Shown piece by piece: positions 34,868-46,868 of a DNA stretch of 57,215 bases; position 1 is the first letter of the stretch; every line of letters begins with the position of its first letter. The stretch comes from Paramacrobiotus metropolitanus (taxonomy: Eukaryota > Tardigrada > Eutardigrada > Parachela > Macrobiotidae). The notes below the pieces were generated by a model. That model was not told the origin of the DNA. It did not search any database and saw nothing but the letters and a program-made list of their open reading frames with translations. The stretch spans positions 1 to 57,215 of the forward strand of contig NW_026570535.1 in the NCBI RefSeq assembly GCF_019649055.1. Direction: 5' to 3'. The position numbers were made by a program, and so were the translations under genes.

Positions 34868-36169
34868 TGTTTACTTTTTTTGCTGACTTTGTTTAAAAAA
34901 TATGGGCAGAATTGGAGAACCAGTTGAGGGAAAGATGGAAATGGAGAATCGATAATTGATGCGTTTTGCGTAATTTATGTGCAGAGTTGCGCGGTTTGGC
35001 CGTGCAAGCTGCAAAACGGGCCACAATTGCAGATTGATTGCCAATGACCTTTGACTTGGTGCAAGAATGGCGGTATCGATTACCGAAAAGTTGGTCGATA
35101 AGATAATCCCTTTATACGTGTGATTGTGTTTTTGTTGCGCATTACACTGATTACTTACATGGATGCTTATGCATATGACCAAGGAAGCAAAGACACTCAA
35201 AATTGCTTGAACCGGCACTGCACGGCATGCTTTTATATCCGGTATACTTGCACATGTATGTTCTGTACGTATTGCATAAGCATGCATATTACACACGCTG
35301 GGTATCTGCCAAATCAACAATCTTTTTAATTAACCGTTTGATTAACAACAAATAAAACCGGCTGTGTGCAAAATGGTATGTACCAATTTAATACAGTATC
35401 TTTCTCGGATAGCCTAAAGTTAACATTAGCAGCCGTATAAATATATTAAATGTTCGCACAAAACGAGCACTAAAACTAATTTAGTACAGTAATAATTTAC
35501 GTGGCAGAGCATGGGCATTGCAGGATTGTGTTACTAGCATCTTGGATTGCTCTTTATCATGAATAGATGTCAGACAAGAATAGTTTAATATGAAAACATA
35601 TTTTCACCGCCCTTTGGTTTGCATGTTGAGTGCTGTTAAATACCGATCGAGCACAGGTGAATTATGACGCACAAACGTCGCCCAGGATTTTTGATTATTG
35701 GATAAAGGATGTGGAGCATTTAGCGATTAGCTACAATAGGAGCCAAAATCACATGCGATAAATGCTTCAACATCGCATTATTGGCCTGTCTCACAAAGAG
35801 GCTGCAGCCACCACTAAAAGGTCACGCCTTAATGCACCATCAATATTGAATAGAACTCTTCCCCATATCACAATGCAGGATTTCCTTTTAAACCAGGAAC
35901 ATATGCCAGCAAAAAAAGGCTTTGGCAAAAATCCATCTTTTCAATACTCTGGGCTTTGTACATGTGTCGACAACAAAAAGAAAGAGAGCGAGAGTAATGG
36001 TAGTGGATTGACCGGAGAAGAAAAAAGGCAATTATAAACATATCGCAAGGTTTCTGACAAAGAGAGGAAAATCACGCCATCCCAAGGTCACTGTGTATAC
36101 ATAGAAGCATCTATTCATTTGGATCCGGATTGTGGAGGTTTTGATTGGAGGAAATTGCCGGCTGCAAGG
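34868..36169. other. gene-free stretch
   Basis: 5' flank of UGT-D and 3' flank of the next gene. A 91-codon frame at 35762-36037 is not convincing (mixed composition, no domain). Confidence 0.45.
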
Positions 36170-39100
36170 TCAGATGTACTTCTTAGGCATACACATCAGG
36201 CCGGTGCAGAAGGGCACCGTCTGGTTTTGGTGGGAAGAGATACGCAGTGAGCCGCTGCTGCGCCCCTGGAGGGAGCGGTCCGACTTCCGGCGCAGAAGCT
36301 CGGGCGTGTCTGCAAGGAAAACAAAACGTAATACATTGTCGGCGGGCATGGATAAATACGTTTGGACTTCGTAAGTATTATTCCAACAGAAAAAGTACTT
36401 ATATTAAAAATTAATCGTAAAGCACTACACCGCTTTTTTGTTAAACTATCCCTGAATTGTTTTGCATTATCTGCGTCATGGTTTATTCTACTTGGCTTCT
36501 TCAACATATTTTTGTAAGCGTTTGTCGTTTCGTAGGCGAAATAGGTTTGTCATTCAGTAATTTTTTCATTTTATAAGCGAATTTGTTTTTTCTTAAATAC
36601 CGGAACAGTGTAATTTTTGTTTGCCTTTTTTGCTTGAAAAGGTAATAATGACCGTAGCACAACGTATTCGACAGACGCGTTTTTTCTAAGGAATGTTGTT
36701 GGCATAATTTGGAGTGCCTTTTATGCAAAATTTTATGTTCAGTGGCGTCTGCACTCTGCGTATATGAATGCTTAATTATAAACTGTAGTACTCGCAAAAT
36801 TGAAATAGTCAAAATAACAGCATCCATCGATGCATCAGTCTAAATTTAGACGAAAACTATGTGTCCTGTTATATCAAGCATACCATTGGTTAAGATTATG
36901 GAAGACTGCAGTTAGGAAGAAAGGTCGAAGCGTTAATAACCTACAATACAAAGGCCAGTGTTAAGCTCTATCTGTTACCGCTGTTAAACGCATGCATTTT
37001 TTATTTATTCGTAAAGGTTAGAAACTGTAGCAGATTGTGGTTTCCGTAGTAATTATCAAAACCGGCATCAGCCGTAAAGTTTTGAGTTACAAGAACAGAA
37101 GCGTTAATAACCTACAATACAAAGGCCAGTGTTAAGCTCTATCTGTTACCGCTGTTAAACGCATGCATTTTTTATTTATTCGTAAAGGTTAGAAACTGTA
37201 GCAGATTGTGGTTTCCGTAGTAATTATCAAAACCGGCATCAGCCGTAAAGTTTTGAGTTACAAGAACAGAAGCGTTAATAACCTACAATACAAAGGCCAG
37301 TGTTAAGCTCTATCTGTTACCGCTGTTAAACGCATGCATTTTTTATTTATTCGTAAAGGTTAGAAACTGTAGCAGATTGTGGTTTCCGTAGTAATTATCA
37401 AAACCGGCATCAGCCGTAAAGTTTTGAGTTACAAGAACAATAAAGTTTGTAACATAATAGGCAGAAATTTAAAATGCACTACTTAACGATAAAAAGGTCA
37501 AGTATTTTTAAATTTATTCCTTTTGTAGTGTTGCTAATTTTTGTTTTTAATAGATCTTTTTTCGAGAAGTTTCAAGTAATTTTACAAACATAGATATGTA
37601 TAAATACGCAAACACTGCATGCGGGGGATACGATGGATAGCGTGCGTGTTACATAATAAGAAAACGCAACGTCTGGGATAATTGTTCATCAAGTCAAAAA
37701 GTAGAAATGGCCGAAAGTGAAGGGAAATAAAGTGTAATCGATCGGTGGAACTAATCTACATCCTGCTATGATTTCAAGTGATCCAGCCGGCCCAGTTTAG
37801 AGACTACAGTCGTTTCTCTTGCCCACGGTTGATGATCAGCATCAACGACACACAAACCTTATCACGACGCCAGGCCGCCGGAAATCACTGACGTAATCGA
37901 GTTGCCTTAAATAATTTATCATAGAAAACTGCTCGGCGTTTTTCTGCTATTAAGCGGTTGGTTGTATATTACCAGGGGTTACACAGCGAAATTAAGAACA
38001 CCACAAATCACAATGCACGCACAAAGTGGCAACACATCAGCGTTGACAATTGATATCGATAAAAAACTGCAATTGATAGTTACAGTTATTAACAGATTGT
38101 AATTTTAGAAAGCAAAACGAATAAAATAAATATTAAAAAACCGGCATTAATGTACCTTTTTGAAAAAGACCAAAATAGCAACCGAATGTGCAAAAATTGC
38201 GGATGTATTTTAAAAAATGTTTGCCAACCGGCAAGTTAATAGTTAGTATTCGACTGTACCTGTTTCGGAACTTGGACGGATATAATGTACATGCTTTTCC
38301 ACGGTGTGCAGGATTCCATCAATTTCAATCAAATCACTGGCAACGACAAAAAAACAACCTCTCCTTAATTACGTGCACTAAGCGCGGAAATACTGGGTAA
38401 AACTGTAGAGTGTATGTGGCAGTCCGTACTTTTGGAGACTTTCCGGGGTAAGCGAATTATCGTCCTTCAACTGGAAGCTCGTGATTAAATTAAGGCCCTT
38501 ATGCAGTTCACCCTGCATGTACGTCAGGCAGAATCCGAATATCCCCAACTGCTGACCGGCTTGGTTCTGCAGTTTCATGTTATCGCGACAACTAAAAACA
38601 ACGGCGAATAAAATAACTGATGAACGAACCGAAAAATTACCAGCTAAAAAACACGAAGCAAGCTGCTCATTACTCACAATATTAGTATGTACTCTGTATA
38701 TCCAGTATTTAATTCTATGCCTTGTTGTTTATACACATATTTTGTGTTACTGTATTTGTACATTTCATTTTGAAAAATATTTTTCCCGTTAATTTACGAT
38801 AGAAAAAATATATATTACACTAACGAGAAAAACTTTTCAACTAAAAATGAAACTATATACTTATATCAACAAAAGTAGATACGTGGAAAGTGCTGCTGGA
38901 GTTATCGTAAATATTTGGTTTGTGACTGTCATAGCACGAATTGGTGAGCGGAAGTGGCACTGCTTGCGTACTGTATACATCGCTACAGGCTATTTAGCGG
39001 CGTTGTATTTATGCTGATTCAGTGTGCAAATTGTTTAATGAGCCATATGGGATTAGCGGAAGGATAAAAGGGCATTAGCCAAATACATCTTCACTGTGGT

Positions 39101-40967
39101 CCCAGCGCTGCCTGGTGCGTAGCACAGCGCCACATATTATTAGTGTGGAAAGTGTCGGCGGGATAACAGTTGGTCATTTACATGTCAATGCAATCTGACA
39201 CCAGCTGCAACATGTACAACCACACTGTTCCCGCTTACACGTCCTCCAAAACAGAAACTTTAGATGCCGCTCTGCGACATTATCCGGCATGCCGGCGATC
39301 AGATTTTACAAAAGACAACAAACACTTTGATATACGCTTTCTGTGCATTATTTTGAAAATATTTTGTTCACAGTATTATAAATAAATAGCTAGAAACAAA
39401 TATGCATTCGCACGTACGTATTTATATCATACAATTTAATAGTTATTTTAATTAGCAAATGCTTTGTAACACAAGCGCATAATTATTAATTTTAAATAAA
39501 AAATCTACAGCACTTTTGATTTTATTGGAAAACACTTGTCGGGTTCGTTATATGTGTGGAAAATTATGTTTACGGGGCTTGACTGATAATATTCGTAAAA
39601 CAATAACGCATTGTTACCTACTTGAGCACAATATAGAGGAAGCGCTCCTTGGCATTACGCGCCACTTCCAGGCAGTGTCTGATCACATTATTAATTTCCC
39701 GCCGCAGCTGCGGGCTGTCCTTAACGGATCCCAGCTGCGTGAGCAGATCGTGTAGCTGGGCAATATCATCGTTAACCTGAACGGTGCACTGCAAAAACAA
39801 AAATAACCTCAACTGTTTCCGATGAAATCCGGCACTGATTGCTTGGCGGAAATTATTATACCAAGGAATATCAAAATTATTCGAAATACAGAACAGCTAT
39901 AGGTAGTTCATAATATTGGCGTGTAACGAGCAGTTTTGAAATCTGAATGTCAATTCTGCGCGCAGGCATTACTTGTAAAACTTATTAATGTACAGATAAA
40001 ACAATATTGAACCGGGTTATGCGACGGCGTGATGTACCGCCATTTCCGCCGATTGTGGGAAAAATTAACGTTCGATTATAAAGTGCGCGTATATATGCAC
40101 AATATTTAGAGATCGATAAAGCCGGTTGGCAATTGTTTCCATTAAAACAGAACCCCGTAGTCAGCTGGGCAATATTTAAATGCTGCATATACCCCTTTCG
40201 GCCCTCTCACACATATGCATGTATTGATAGCTGCCTGCGATCGCTCATGGGAGAAAACGATCTGCAAGTCATTTGGGATGTAAACGGGATAGCCATTATA
40301 AAGAAATGCGCCGGTAAACGTAGATGCCGCATAGTTGCAATTGCCGTGTTATATTATACGTATCAATTTATATATACACACTTATTCCCGATTGCTAGCC
40401 GGCATTTACTAACGTGGAGCGGTGGTCTGTCAGGCAGTTGTAAGCCAATTGTAGCTGTTGACAAATATGCCGCTTCCTTTCTGGCCAGCAACAGTAGCAC
40501 CCGGTTACAGACAAATCGACACCCGGGACAAATGTCTCAGGATTAAATTACCGCACCGCGTGCGCGCGGGGAGGTGTGCGCGCGCACAAGGGATTATCTT
40601 ATCAGTGCGGGGGATACTCATAATCCCGGGATTATAGCGACGACACGCGGCGCCAGTCTCTGTCGCCGATCTTAACTGGATCTGCGCACAATTAGTCCCG
40701 TTTCGAATAATCGCATATAAAAAATTGTACTTACGTAACACACCTTAGAAATCAAATTAATGCAGCGGTTCTACGAGCGAGTTCTACGTTCTACGAGCCT
40801 TAAATTCCAAGAAAAATGCAGAATAAATTTATAAGAAAAACTAAAGACGTTTCAGTAGTTATACTTAATCGTACCTGAATACATTCCAGTAAATGTTGCG
40901 TTTCCGTGGTCACAGCCAGCGCGGACGAGCGGCGCTGCTTACGACTGGCCAGTGACACGGCACTCAT
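36170..40967 (-). CDS. four-exon helical protein, tentatively R7BP/R9AP- or syntaxin-like
   Basis: Exons 40875-40967, 39622-39788, ~38404 or 38440 to 38591, and 36170-36309 fit in phase (0, 2, 1). The ATG at 40967 has a good AAG context (MSAVSLASRKQRRSSALA). Exon 2 encodes amphipathic helices (NDDIAQLHDLLTQLGSVKD, then NNVIRHCLEVARNAKERF), exon 3 NMKLQNQAGQQLGIFGFCL, and exon 4 a basic/Ser tail (LLRRKSDRSLQGRSSGSLR) ending CTGLMCMPKKYI. The pattern, including Cys and Lys near the C-terminus, resembles the RGS7-binding protein group (palmitoylated membrane adaptors of RGS7-Gbeta5), itself related in fold to syntaxin Habc bundles. That match is from memory and loose. The exon 3 donor is not certain. 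Intron 3 contains the 171-bp tandem repeat. Confidence 0.6.
36927..37439. repeat. tandem repeat, 3 copies of 171 bp
   Basis: Copies begin GCGTTAATAACCTAC at 36930, 37101 and 37272, exactly 171 bases apart, and I see no differences between them. The unit includes ACGCATGCATTTTTTATTTA and CAAAACCGGCATCAGCC. It lies inside a long intron of the - strand gene. Confidence 0.95.
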
Positions 40968-43686
40968 CTTGGCGCCCAGGCAGTGAAATAACAGCACGAT
41001 AAGTAATCAGTCGCACACGGAAATGGCATAGTCGAGCCCGCCACCACGCAACGGCTAACCGGCCGGCAAAGGTCAAACAGCAACAGAGACGTCGGCATTG
41101 TTGCAGCGTTGCGCCATCATCACGAGGGAATAATATCAGTTGCCGCTGCGCGCGCGTCTTAGATACAAACGGGATTTGTGGCTTAATTTTCGCCGCTTGC
41201 TGAGAGAGGAAAAGTTAGTGTGTTGCCACAATCATCAAGCGTACTGAGCGGACTGAGGCCGGGAAAGAGAGACAGGCAGGCGGAAACGGCACAGCTGACT
41301 GGATATCAGCGCGCAATATACAGCTGCTAGATCGCCGACTGGCAGTTAATGCGGCACGCACAGCGCTCGCAAAACCGGCTAGTATTACTCATTGATTCCC
41401 TGGCGCTGCCATCGTAGATATCCGGTACGCGGTATGGAACTGCCGGTATATTTACGCGCACTGCCACAGCAAATGACGAAACCCGTCGACAGACTGCCGG
41501 GTCGGTTCACGGTCAGCTTCCGGTTTGGCGGCGTCCGTTGCTTTTTGTTATACTTTGGTATTGTTGAATAGTCTTTTGTTTATTACGTTTTGGCTTTTAA
41601 TTTTTTTTTCTTAATGAAATTTGCGATGCGGGATCTGCTGAGTCTGCAACCAGCTAAACAGCAAACGGCTGAGGACGCCTAAATTAATTAATGTCATGGC
41701 AGGTTTTAGTGAGTTGCACTGCTACAGTATCACGGTAATTCAAAATGTTACAAGTTGGCGTATAAGTAGAAAGAGATATACCTGGATTTAATGGAATGTT
41801 ACAGACATAATATATACAACGAAATTTTCACCAACGGGTACTGTAGGTGTCGGACAAAATAAAAAAAACACGGTTGCCGGTAATCGGCAGCTTGGATATA
41901 CCGCGCGGTCGCGGTTGCGGCTCGGTTCGTAGGAGGTTCAGGAAATGGATACAAAATCTCATCTTCCCAACTGCCAGGAAAACACTTTTCCCATCGCGCG
42001 TCCGCCCGTCTCAATATATGACCAACCAAGCACCACTTGAAAGCTTCCACCAACTGCACCGAATCACCCACAAAAAAGTCCGATAATTCAGCTGCATTAC
42101 ATCCGCACACACATACACATAGACACCAGCTCACTCCATTCCCGTAAGCGCTGCATGAGTACACAGCCGGCTGTTTTAACTGTTAATGCACGACATATCC
42201 AATCGATTACCGTCGACAGTCTAATATATCGAAAAAGCCCTTTCCACACCTTGGCATCATAGCATTAGTGCTGGCTGGCAAGGACAATAGGGAGTATTTG
42301 CTTAAATATTGGCGTGCTGCGCTGAAAGCTCCTGTTTATGACTATGTTTTTGCATATATATGTACTCATAGACGAGGATGTATACGGTGCCGGAGGATAA
42401 GCGCGGTTGTCTGGCCACTTGTCGATGCGCGCGTCGGGGGCCTGCTTCCCAACGTGGTTACATTATGCCGGGTGTATAAGTGTGTTTTAGCAAGAGATCG
42501 GTGGCGGCGTATGTGGACGCGACCACCACTTAACATTTCCATAATCAATACACACACAGTCGTAATTTGTTCGCAAATTTCCGGTTTTTAAATGGAATAA
42601 TTTCCTACAGATTTTTGATCTCCTCTTAACGGAAGCTCTGGAAGATTTACTCAGCAAAAATCGCCGTACATCCGATCATCGTATGCGTATCCTGCCATTT
42701 CGAAATAGTTGACCTTGAACGAACATTCGGCACATTAACATTAAGTTTTTTTAAAAACCGACAATCTTATGTTAATTTTGCCGGTTTTTGTTTTCTTCGA
42801 TCACAAATTCGCCGTGACCTTTGGTGAATAAAAACAAACTAACAATCTATTTATAAACACACATTTCCACCTTCCCGTACATACAGAGTACTTTCCGTAT
42901 TTCAGAAATGGATTGTTTCGGGCGAAGACGAATGACGTGGATGATCAGCTAATATTATGATTGTAATAGAAGATGCGAACATTCCTTTGCGCCCAACTGT
43001 GCTCTGTTGGCTGATGGTTAAACATGATCTATCAAGGCGCTATTTATATATCGCTGTCACTGTACCCGGCCTTGACAAGCGGGAACATTGTAAGAAGGAG
43101 AAGAAAAAACCGACGCTGCGCTGATTATGCGTACCACGCATGATTGCCACCAAAAATTCCCTAGCAGCCGGGATAGACACTGCATGCGCACATATGTAGA
43201 GCAAAATAGATTATTTTAACGTTTGTGTATCTGTAGACCCACTTATAACGTACTTTACACGATTGGTTGCGGCTGGTTGGTAAAGTGCACTGTCAAATAT
43301 GAAATATAACGAGCCTATTAAGTGACGATACAGTGTCGGTTCCGGGCTATTTTTAAGCGCTTTTATTTTCAACGGGCTCGTTAATTGTAATGTTAACAGC
43401 CCGTTCTTCAATCGGCAAATTAAATTACTCGACTCACAGCTATCTCCTATATGCAGCACACATCCATCACCAGGCGCCATTACGACTTGTCCATTGCGGT
43501 ACTGATCACGTTTTTAACAATAAGCACTTTTACGTAATTTTTTTCGAAGTTAAAAACGTTTGATTAAGCGTATAATCCATTTTATTGCAAGTACAGTGCA
43601 CATACAACGTTACAAAAATAAAATAAGAAATAAATAATACATAAAATAATTCTAATTAATTATTGTTATTATTATTATTTTGATAT
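40968..43686. other. 2.7 kb gene-free stretch
   Basis: The first ~500 bases, upstream of the helical-protein gene, are comparatively GC-rich and probably hold its promoter. A - strand frame at 41799-42164 and one at 43211-43480 are possible but unsupported. No repeat stands out. Confidence 0.4.
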
Positions 43687-44152
43687 ATGCCCGATTCACC
43701 AGCACGAAAAAGTTGGTCGATGATATTGAAAAAGCTAAAACTTAATAGGCGTATAGTTGGTACTGTACAAAGCCCACACTCACAGACCATAAACATTTTA
43801 CGTAATGAATATCTGCTCTCAAGCAAGGTAAGTAGACCACAAGGTTGCTTTCGTTTCCGTTGTACCTTGAAGTCGATCATGCACCACTACTCTGTACCGA
43901 ACCACCACCGCGCGCTTGTTTTAGCTTTTGGATAAAGTTATCTCATAATATATATCCTGCAATTAAGGCATACGTTGGAACTGAATCATGTGTACTTACT
44001 GGATGAACGTAAATAATCAGCTTGACCGCGTTAGTCCAAGCGCATCCCCACAGTTCGTACCGGTAGTCCGCTACAGTCAGGACATACCGTACAATCCGAT
44101 GTTATACGGCTTATCGGCTTCTGGTGGTGGGTGCTGGCTAAGCCGCCGGTAG
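43687..44152 (+). CDS. possible two-exon small basic protein
   Basis: Exon 1 (43687-43827) starts MPDSPARKSWSMILKKLKL and ends NEYLLSSK at a perfect GTAAGT donor. Exon 2 (44021-44152) follows the acceptor AATAATCAG in the same phase and reads LDRVSPSASPQFVPVVRYSQ, then DIPYNPMLYGL and a stop after WLSRR. The joined product is 90 residues with no signal peptide or recognisable domain. Exon 2 has coding-like composition and the phases agree, but both exons are short enough to be chance. An overlapping frame to 44334 in another phase also looks coding-like, so the 3' end may be wrong. Confidence 0.38.
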
Positions 44153-44776
44153 TTCCTAATTGGCAGCGGATACGGTTGTTGTCGGGCAGAATGGATTTCG
44201 ACTTTGTTCACACGTCGGACGGTAATCTGCCGGTTTCGGAGATTGCCATCAGGTTCAGCACAAACGCTATTCTTAATATTCTGAATACACTCAATTTAGT
44301 CACATGTATGTTCGTTATCATAATTCATTACTAAAACAAACAAACTCCTCACCTGATTGTACGGCTGGTTCGGCACGAATAGGTAGGCACGAGTAATTTG
44401 GCTTGTTGTAATTACAACAGTAACAAGATACGATATCAACGCATTATTGTCAACAATTGTGTAAAATTCATTAGCGACTTATTATAATTATAACTAAAAT
44501 ATACCACAATTTTCCTTTACGAATTATGCGGCCCGACTAGTTCGTTTATCATCTAGCTGTGCAGAGTATTTGACAGATATTGTCCGTAATTCTGGCTTAT
44601 CGGCTAACCTGTTAATTTATTTAACTTTTTGTACGTACAAGATGAGTATGGTCCAGGACCTATTCACGAGCGAGCGGTTTCCAGCCTGTATAAAACGCGG
44701 GGAAACTTCGGCCTCAGAACCGAGAATTTAGCATTTGAAGATTTTTCTTCATGTATTAGTATACCCGGAGTTGACC
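44153..44776. other. gene-free stretch (5' flank of UGT-E)
   Basis: Spacer; apart from the TATA box listed separately and the coding-like frame up to 44334, nothing is seen. Confidence 0.4.
44689..44695 (+). promoter_or_regulatory. TATA box of UGT-E
   Basis: TATAAAA in a GC-rich context (CCTG before, CGCGGGG after), 82 bases before the UGT-E ATG; transcription would begin around 44720. Confidence 0.65.
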
Positions 44777-46036
44777 ATGCACAAGCGCAAGCACATCCTG
44801 GTGATCAGCTTCCCAGCGCTTGGTCACTACCTCCCACTGCTGGAGTTAGCCAAGCGATTAGTCGCACACCACGAGATCACCGTGACCTATTCCCAGGCCA
44901 ACCTTTCCAATCTGGAGCGGCGCCATATTCTCCCTCCTGCCCCGATCAAACTACTCCCCTTGGCTGACCAACTCACGACAGATTTCGAAGAGGGCGTCAA
45001 CGATGTCAAACAGATCGTCAAGACCATGGATTCAACGGAATTATTCTATCCTGATTTCTGCCGAAATCTCCCGCAAAGCTGCAATCAGCCTATAGACGCG
45101 GTCATTATCGACAGCGTATTCTATGCCACCTTCAGCCCGTTACAAGAAGTAAAGGTCAAAGTGTACAGTTTCAACGCATTCCCCATCAGTATGACCCTTA
45201 AACGCTTGATGATTACGGACAGCACACCCACTGTTGCGGATAATGAATATTTTACGAAGGGTTGGGCGGGTGTTCCGCAATCATTGAAGGTCTTAGCGAT
45301 GAAGGTGAACAAAAGCATGGATCACATGGAGACAATGATTTTTTCCTCGTTTGAAGATCTGGAACCAGGTGCGGTGGAAACGTTAAAGAAATTCAAGCCA
45401 AACCTCGATGTCAAGTTTGTGGGACCTCTTCTGCATTTCAACGAACACGTTCCAGATAATAAGGTCACTGATTTCTTGGACCGGAAATTGGCTCGATCAG
45501 TTGTCTACGTTTCCTTCGGAACTGTTGCCATAATGTCGGCGGAACAGATTGCACAAGTCGCAGAGGCGCTTCTATCTCTTAAGCGGCCTTTTATTTGGTC
45601 GCTTCGACCGGCCCAGTTGGAGCTACTTCCATCAAAGATCACTCATGCAACGGATGATCATCTTATCTTGCCGTGGGTTCCGCAAAAACATATCTTGTCT
45701 CACAAAGCCACGGCCGTGTTCGTCAGTCATTGTGGATGGAACAGTACACTAGAGGCACTGTCGTATGGCATTCCCATTGTTGCCTGGCCGAGTTTTGGTG
45801 ATCAGTTAGTCAACGCAGCGCTGGTGGAGAAACTGGAAACCGGTTTGATGATAAAAAGTCGCAACACTGTTTCCTCTGACGAGATTGTGGGGACCATTGA
45901 AAAGGTCGCGGGGTGGAACGGCAGCGCTGATCGGTATGCACAGAATGCGGAAGAGCTAAAGGTCAAGGCTATGATGGCGGTGGCTCCTGATGGGAAATCT
46001 ACGCAAGATTTATTGCAGATAGTGAAAGACGTTTAA
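44777..46036 (+). CDS. UGT-E: plant/bacterial-type GT1 UDP-glycosyltransferase
   Basis: Intronless, 419 residues; the first member of a six-gene head-to-tail array. The ATG at 44777 (context GACC) gives MHKRKHILVISFPALGH with His17, aligned with the sister genes; the longer frame upstream has no ATG. The dyad Asp is in IDAVIID. The fold's second half starts near VVYVSFGTVAIMS, and the PSPG box reads PWVPQKHILSHKATAVFV, SHCGWNS (His318), ending FGDQ. It is closest to UGT-F and UGT-G (shared YLPLLELAKR, AGWNG and short C-terminus). No signal peptide or membrane anchor, so soluble. It has its own TATA box. Confidence 0.96.
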   Translation: MHKRKHILVISFPALGHYLPLLELAKRLVAHHEITVTYSQANLSNLERRHILPPAPIKLLPLADQLTTDFEEGVNDVKQIVKTMDSTELFYPDFCRNLPQSCNQPIDAVIIDSVFYATFSPLQEVKVKVYSFNAFPISMTLKRLMITDSTPTVADNEYFTKGWAGVPQSLKVLAMKVNKSMDHMETMIFSSFEDLEPGAVETLKKFKPNLDVKFVGPLLHFNEHVPDNKVTDFLDRKLARSVVYVSFGTVAIMSAEQIAQVAEALLSLKRPFIWSLRPAQLELLPSKITHATDDHLILPWVPQKHILSHKATAVFVSHCGWNSTLEALSYGIPIVAWPSFGDQLVNAALVEKLETGLMIKSRNTVSSDEIVGTIEKVAGWNGSADRYAQNAEELKVKAMMAVAPDGKSTQDLLQIVKDV

Positions 46037-46868
46037 GCTGCTTTGTTCGCGGAGTACGCGCTTTTATGTGTCTAATCACCAAGATTTACAGAAAAATTAG
46101 ATTGAATTAGTCAGAAGAATTTTCGGTGCAAAGACTTCATAGGAGTAGCGCTTCTGTTTTGTTTTGTCAGAAAAATCTCCTTCTTCTGCTCAACAAATAT
46201 CTGCCCGAAAGTTTGAAAGTTAACATATATATGTAGTAACAACTTAGTTTTTACTTGCAGATGAGTTGCACCGTATACAAAAACACAAATGCTTCTCATT
46301 CACGAACCGTTAGGTCATTATATGTTGCACATCATCATTTAATATTTTTTTTTCAGTTAAGCACAAAAATGTATTATTATTGTCAAGTAACCGTAAAAGG
46401 CGTCTTCAATCTACAGTATATCATCAAATTCATCAAGCACTTGAAATTCTTGAATAGCGGTATTTTGCTATCTGTACAGCTCATAACCGGAATAACGCTA
46501 CGAGTAGGTACCTCATTATCAGTACGAGTACGTATCACGGTCAGTACTTTACTGTCTTTGATTCCGATGACTCATATGCAATAATTTATAAAATGTAAAC
46601 TATAGTTTTATCGGTCAAGGTCGAAATTTATCTTTTGCCTATTTTTCATGATAAACGACGCTTCCGTTTCGCGCGATAACAACAGCGACTCGCTACGAGT
46701 ACTCCGTAATAACAGTTGATTGTTGATGTACAGTTGCGCACAACAAGACCGTATTACTCTGTATAAATTTGGAGGTGAAGTGACAAAAAATTACATAAAT
46801 TTTTATTTGCATAACTGTAATTTACATAACATAATTATTGCTGGCGAATTAAGAAGGTTAACTGAACG
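46037..46868. other. intergenic spacer UGT-E/UGT-F
   Basis: No exon seen; holds the UGT-F promoter. Confidence 0.5.
46762..46768 (+). promoter_or_regulatory. TATA box of UGT-F
   Basis: TATAAAT 101 bases before the UGT-F ATG, a similar distance to that in UGT-E. Confidence 0.5.

Noticed and set aside
35762-36037. 91-codon + strand frame
   Set aside because: No domain, no splice partner, composition unlike the genes here.
40133-40546. 137-codon + strand frame
   Set aside because: Lies in an intron of the - strand gene, has no ATG at its start and no coding-like composition.
41799-42164. - strand frame with a GHILRR...RW motif faintly like a LINE reverse-transcriptase tail
   Set aside because: Only one short motif, with repeats CVCVC from a CA-rich tract; no other retroelement sequence around it.
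43211-43480. 89-codon - strand frame starting MAPGDGCVLHIGD
   Set aside because: It has a real ATG, but no homology, splice or promoter evidence; too short to call.
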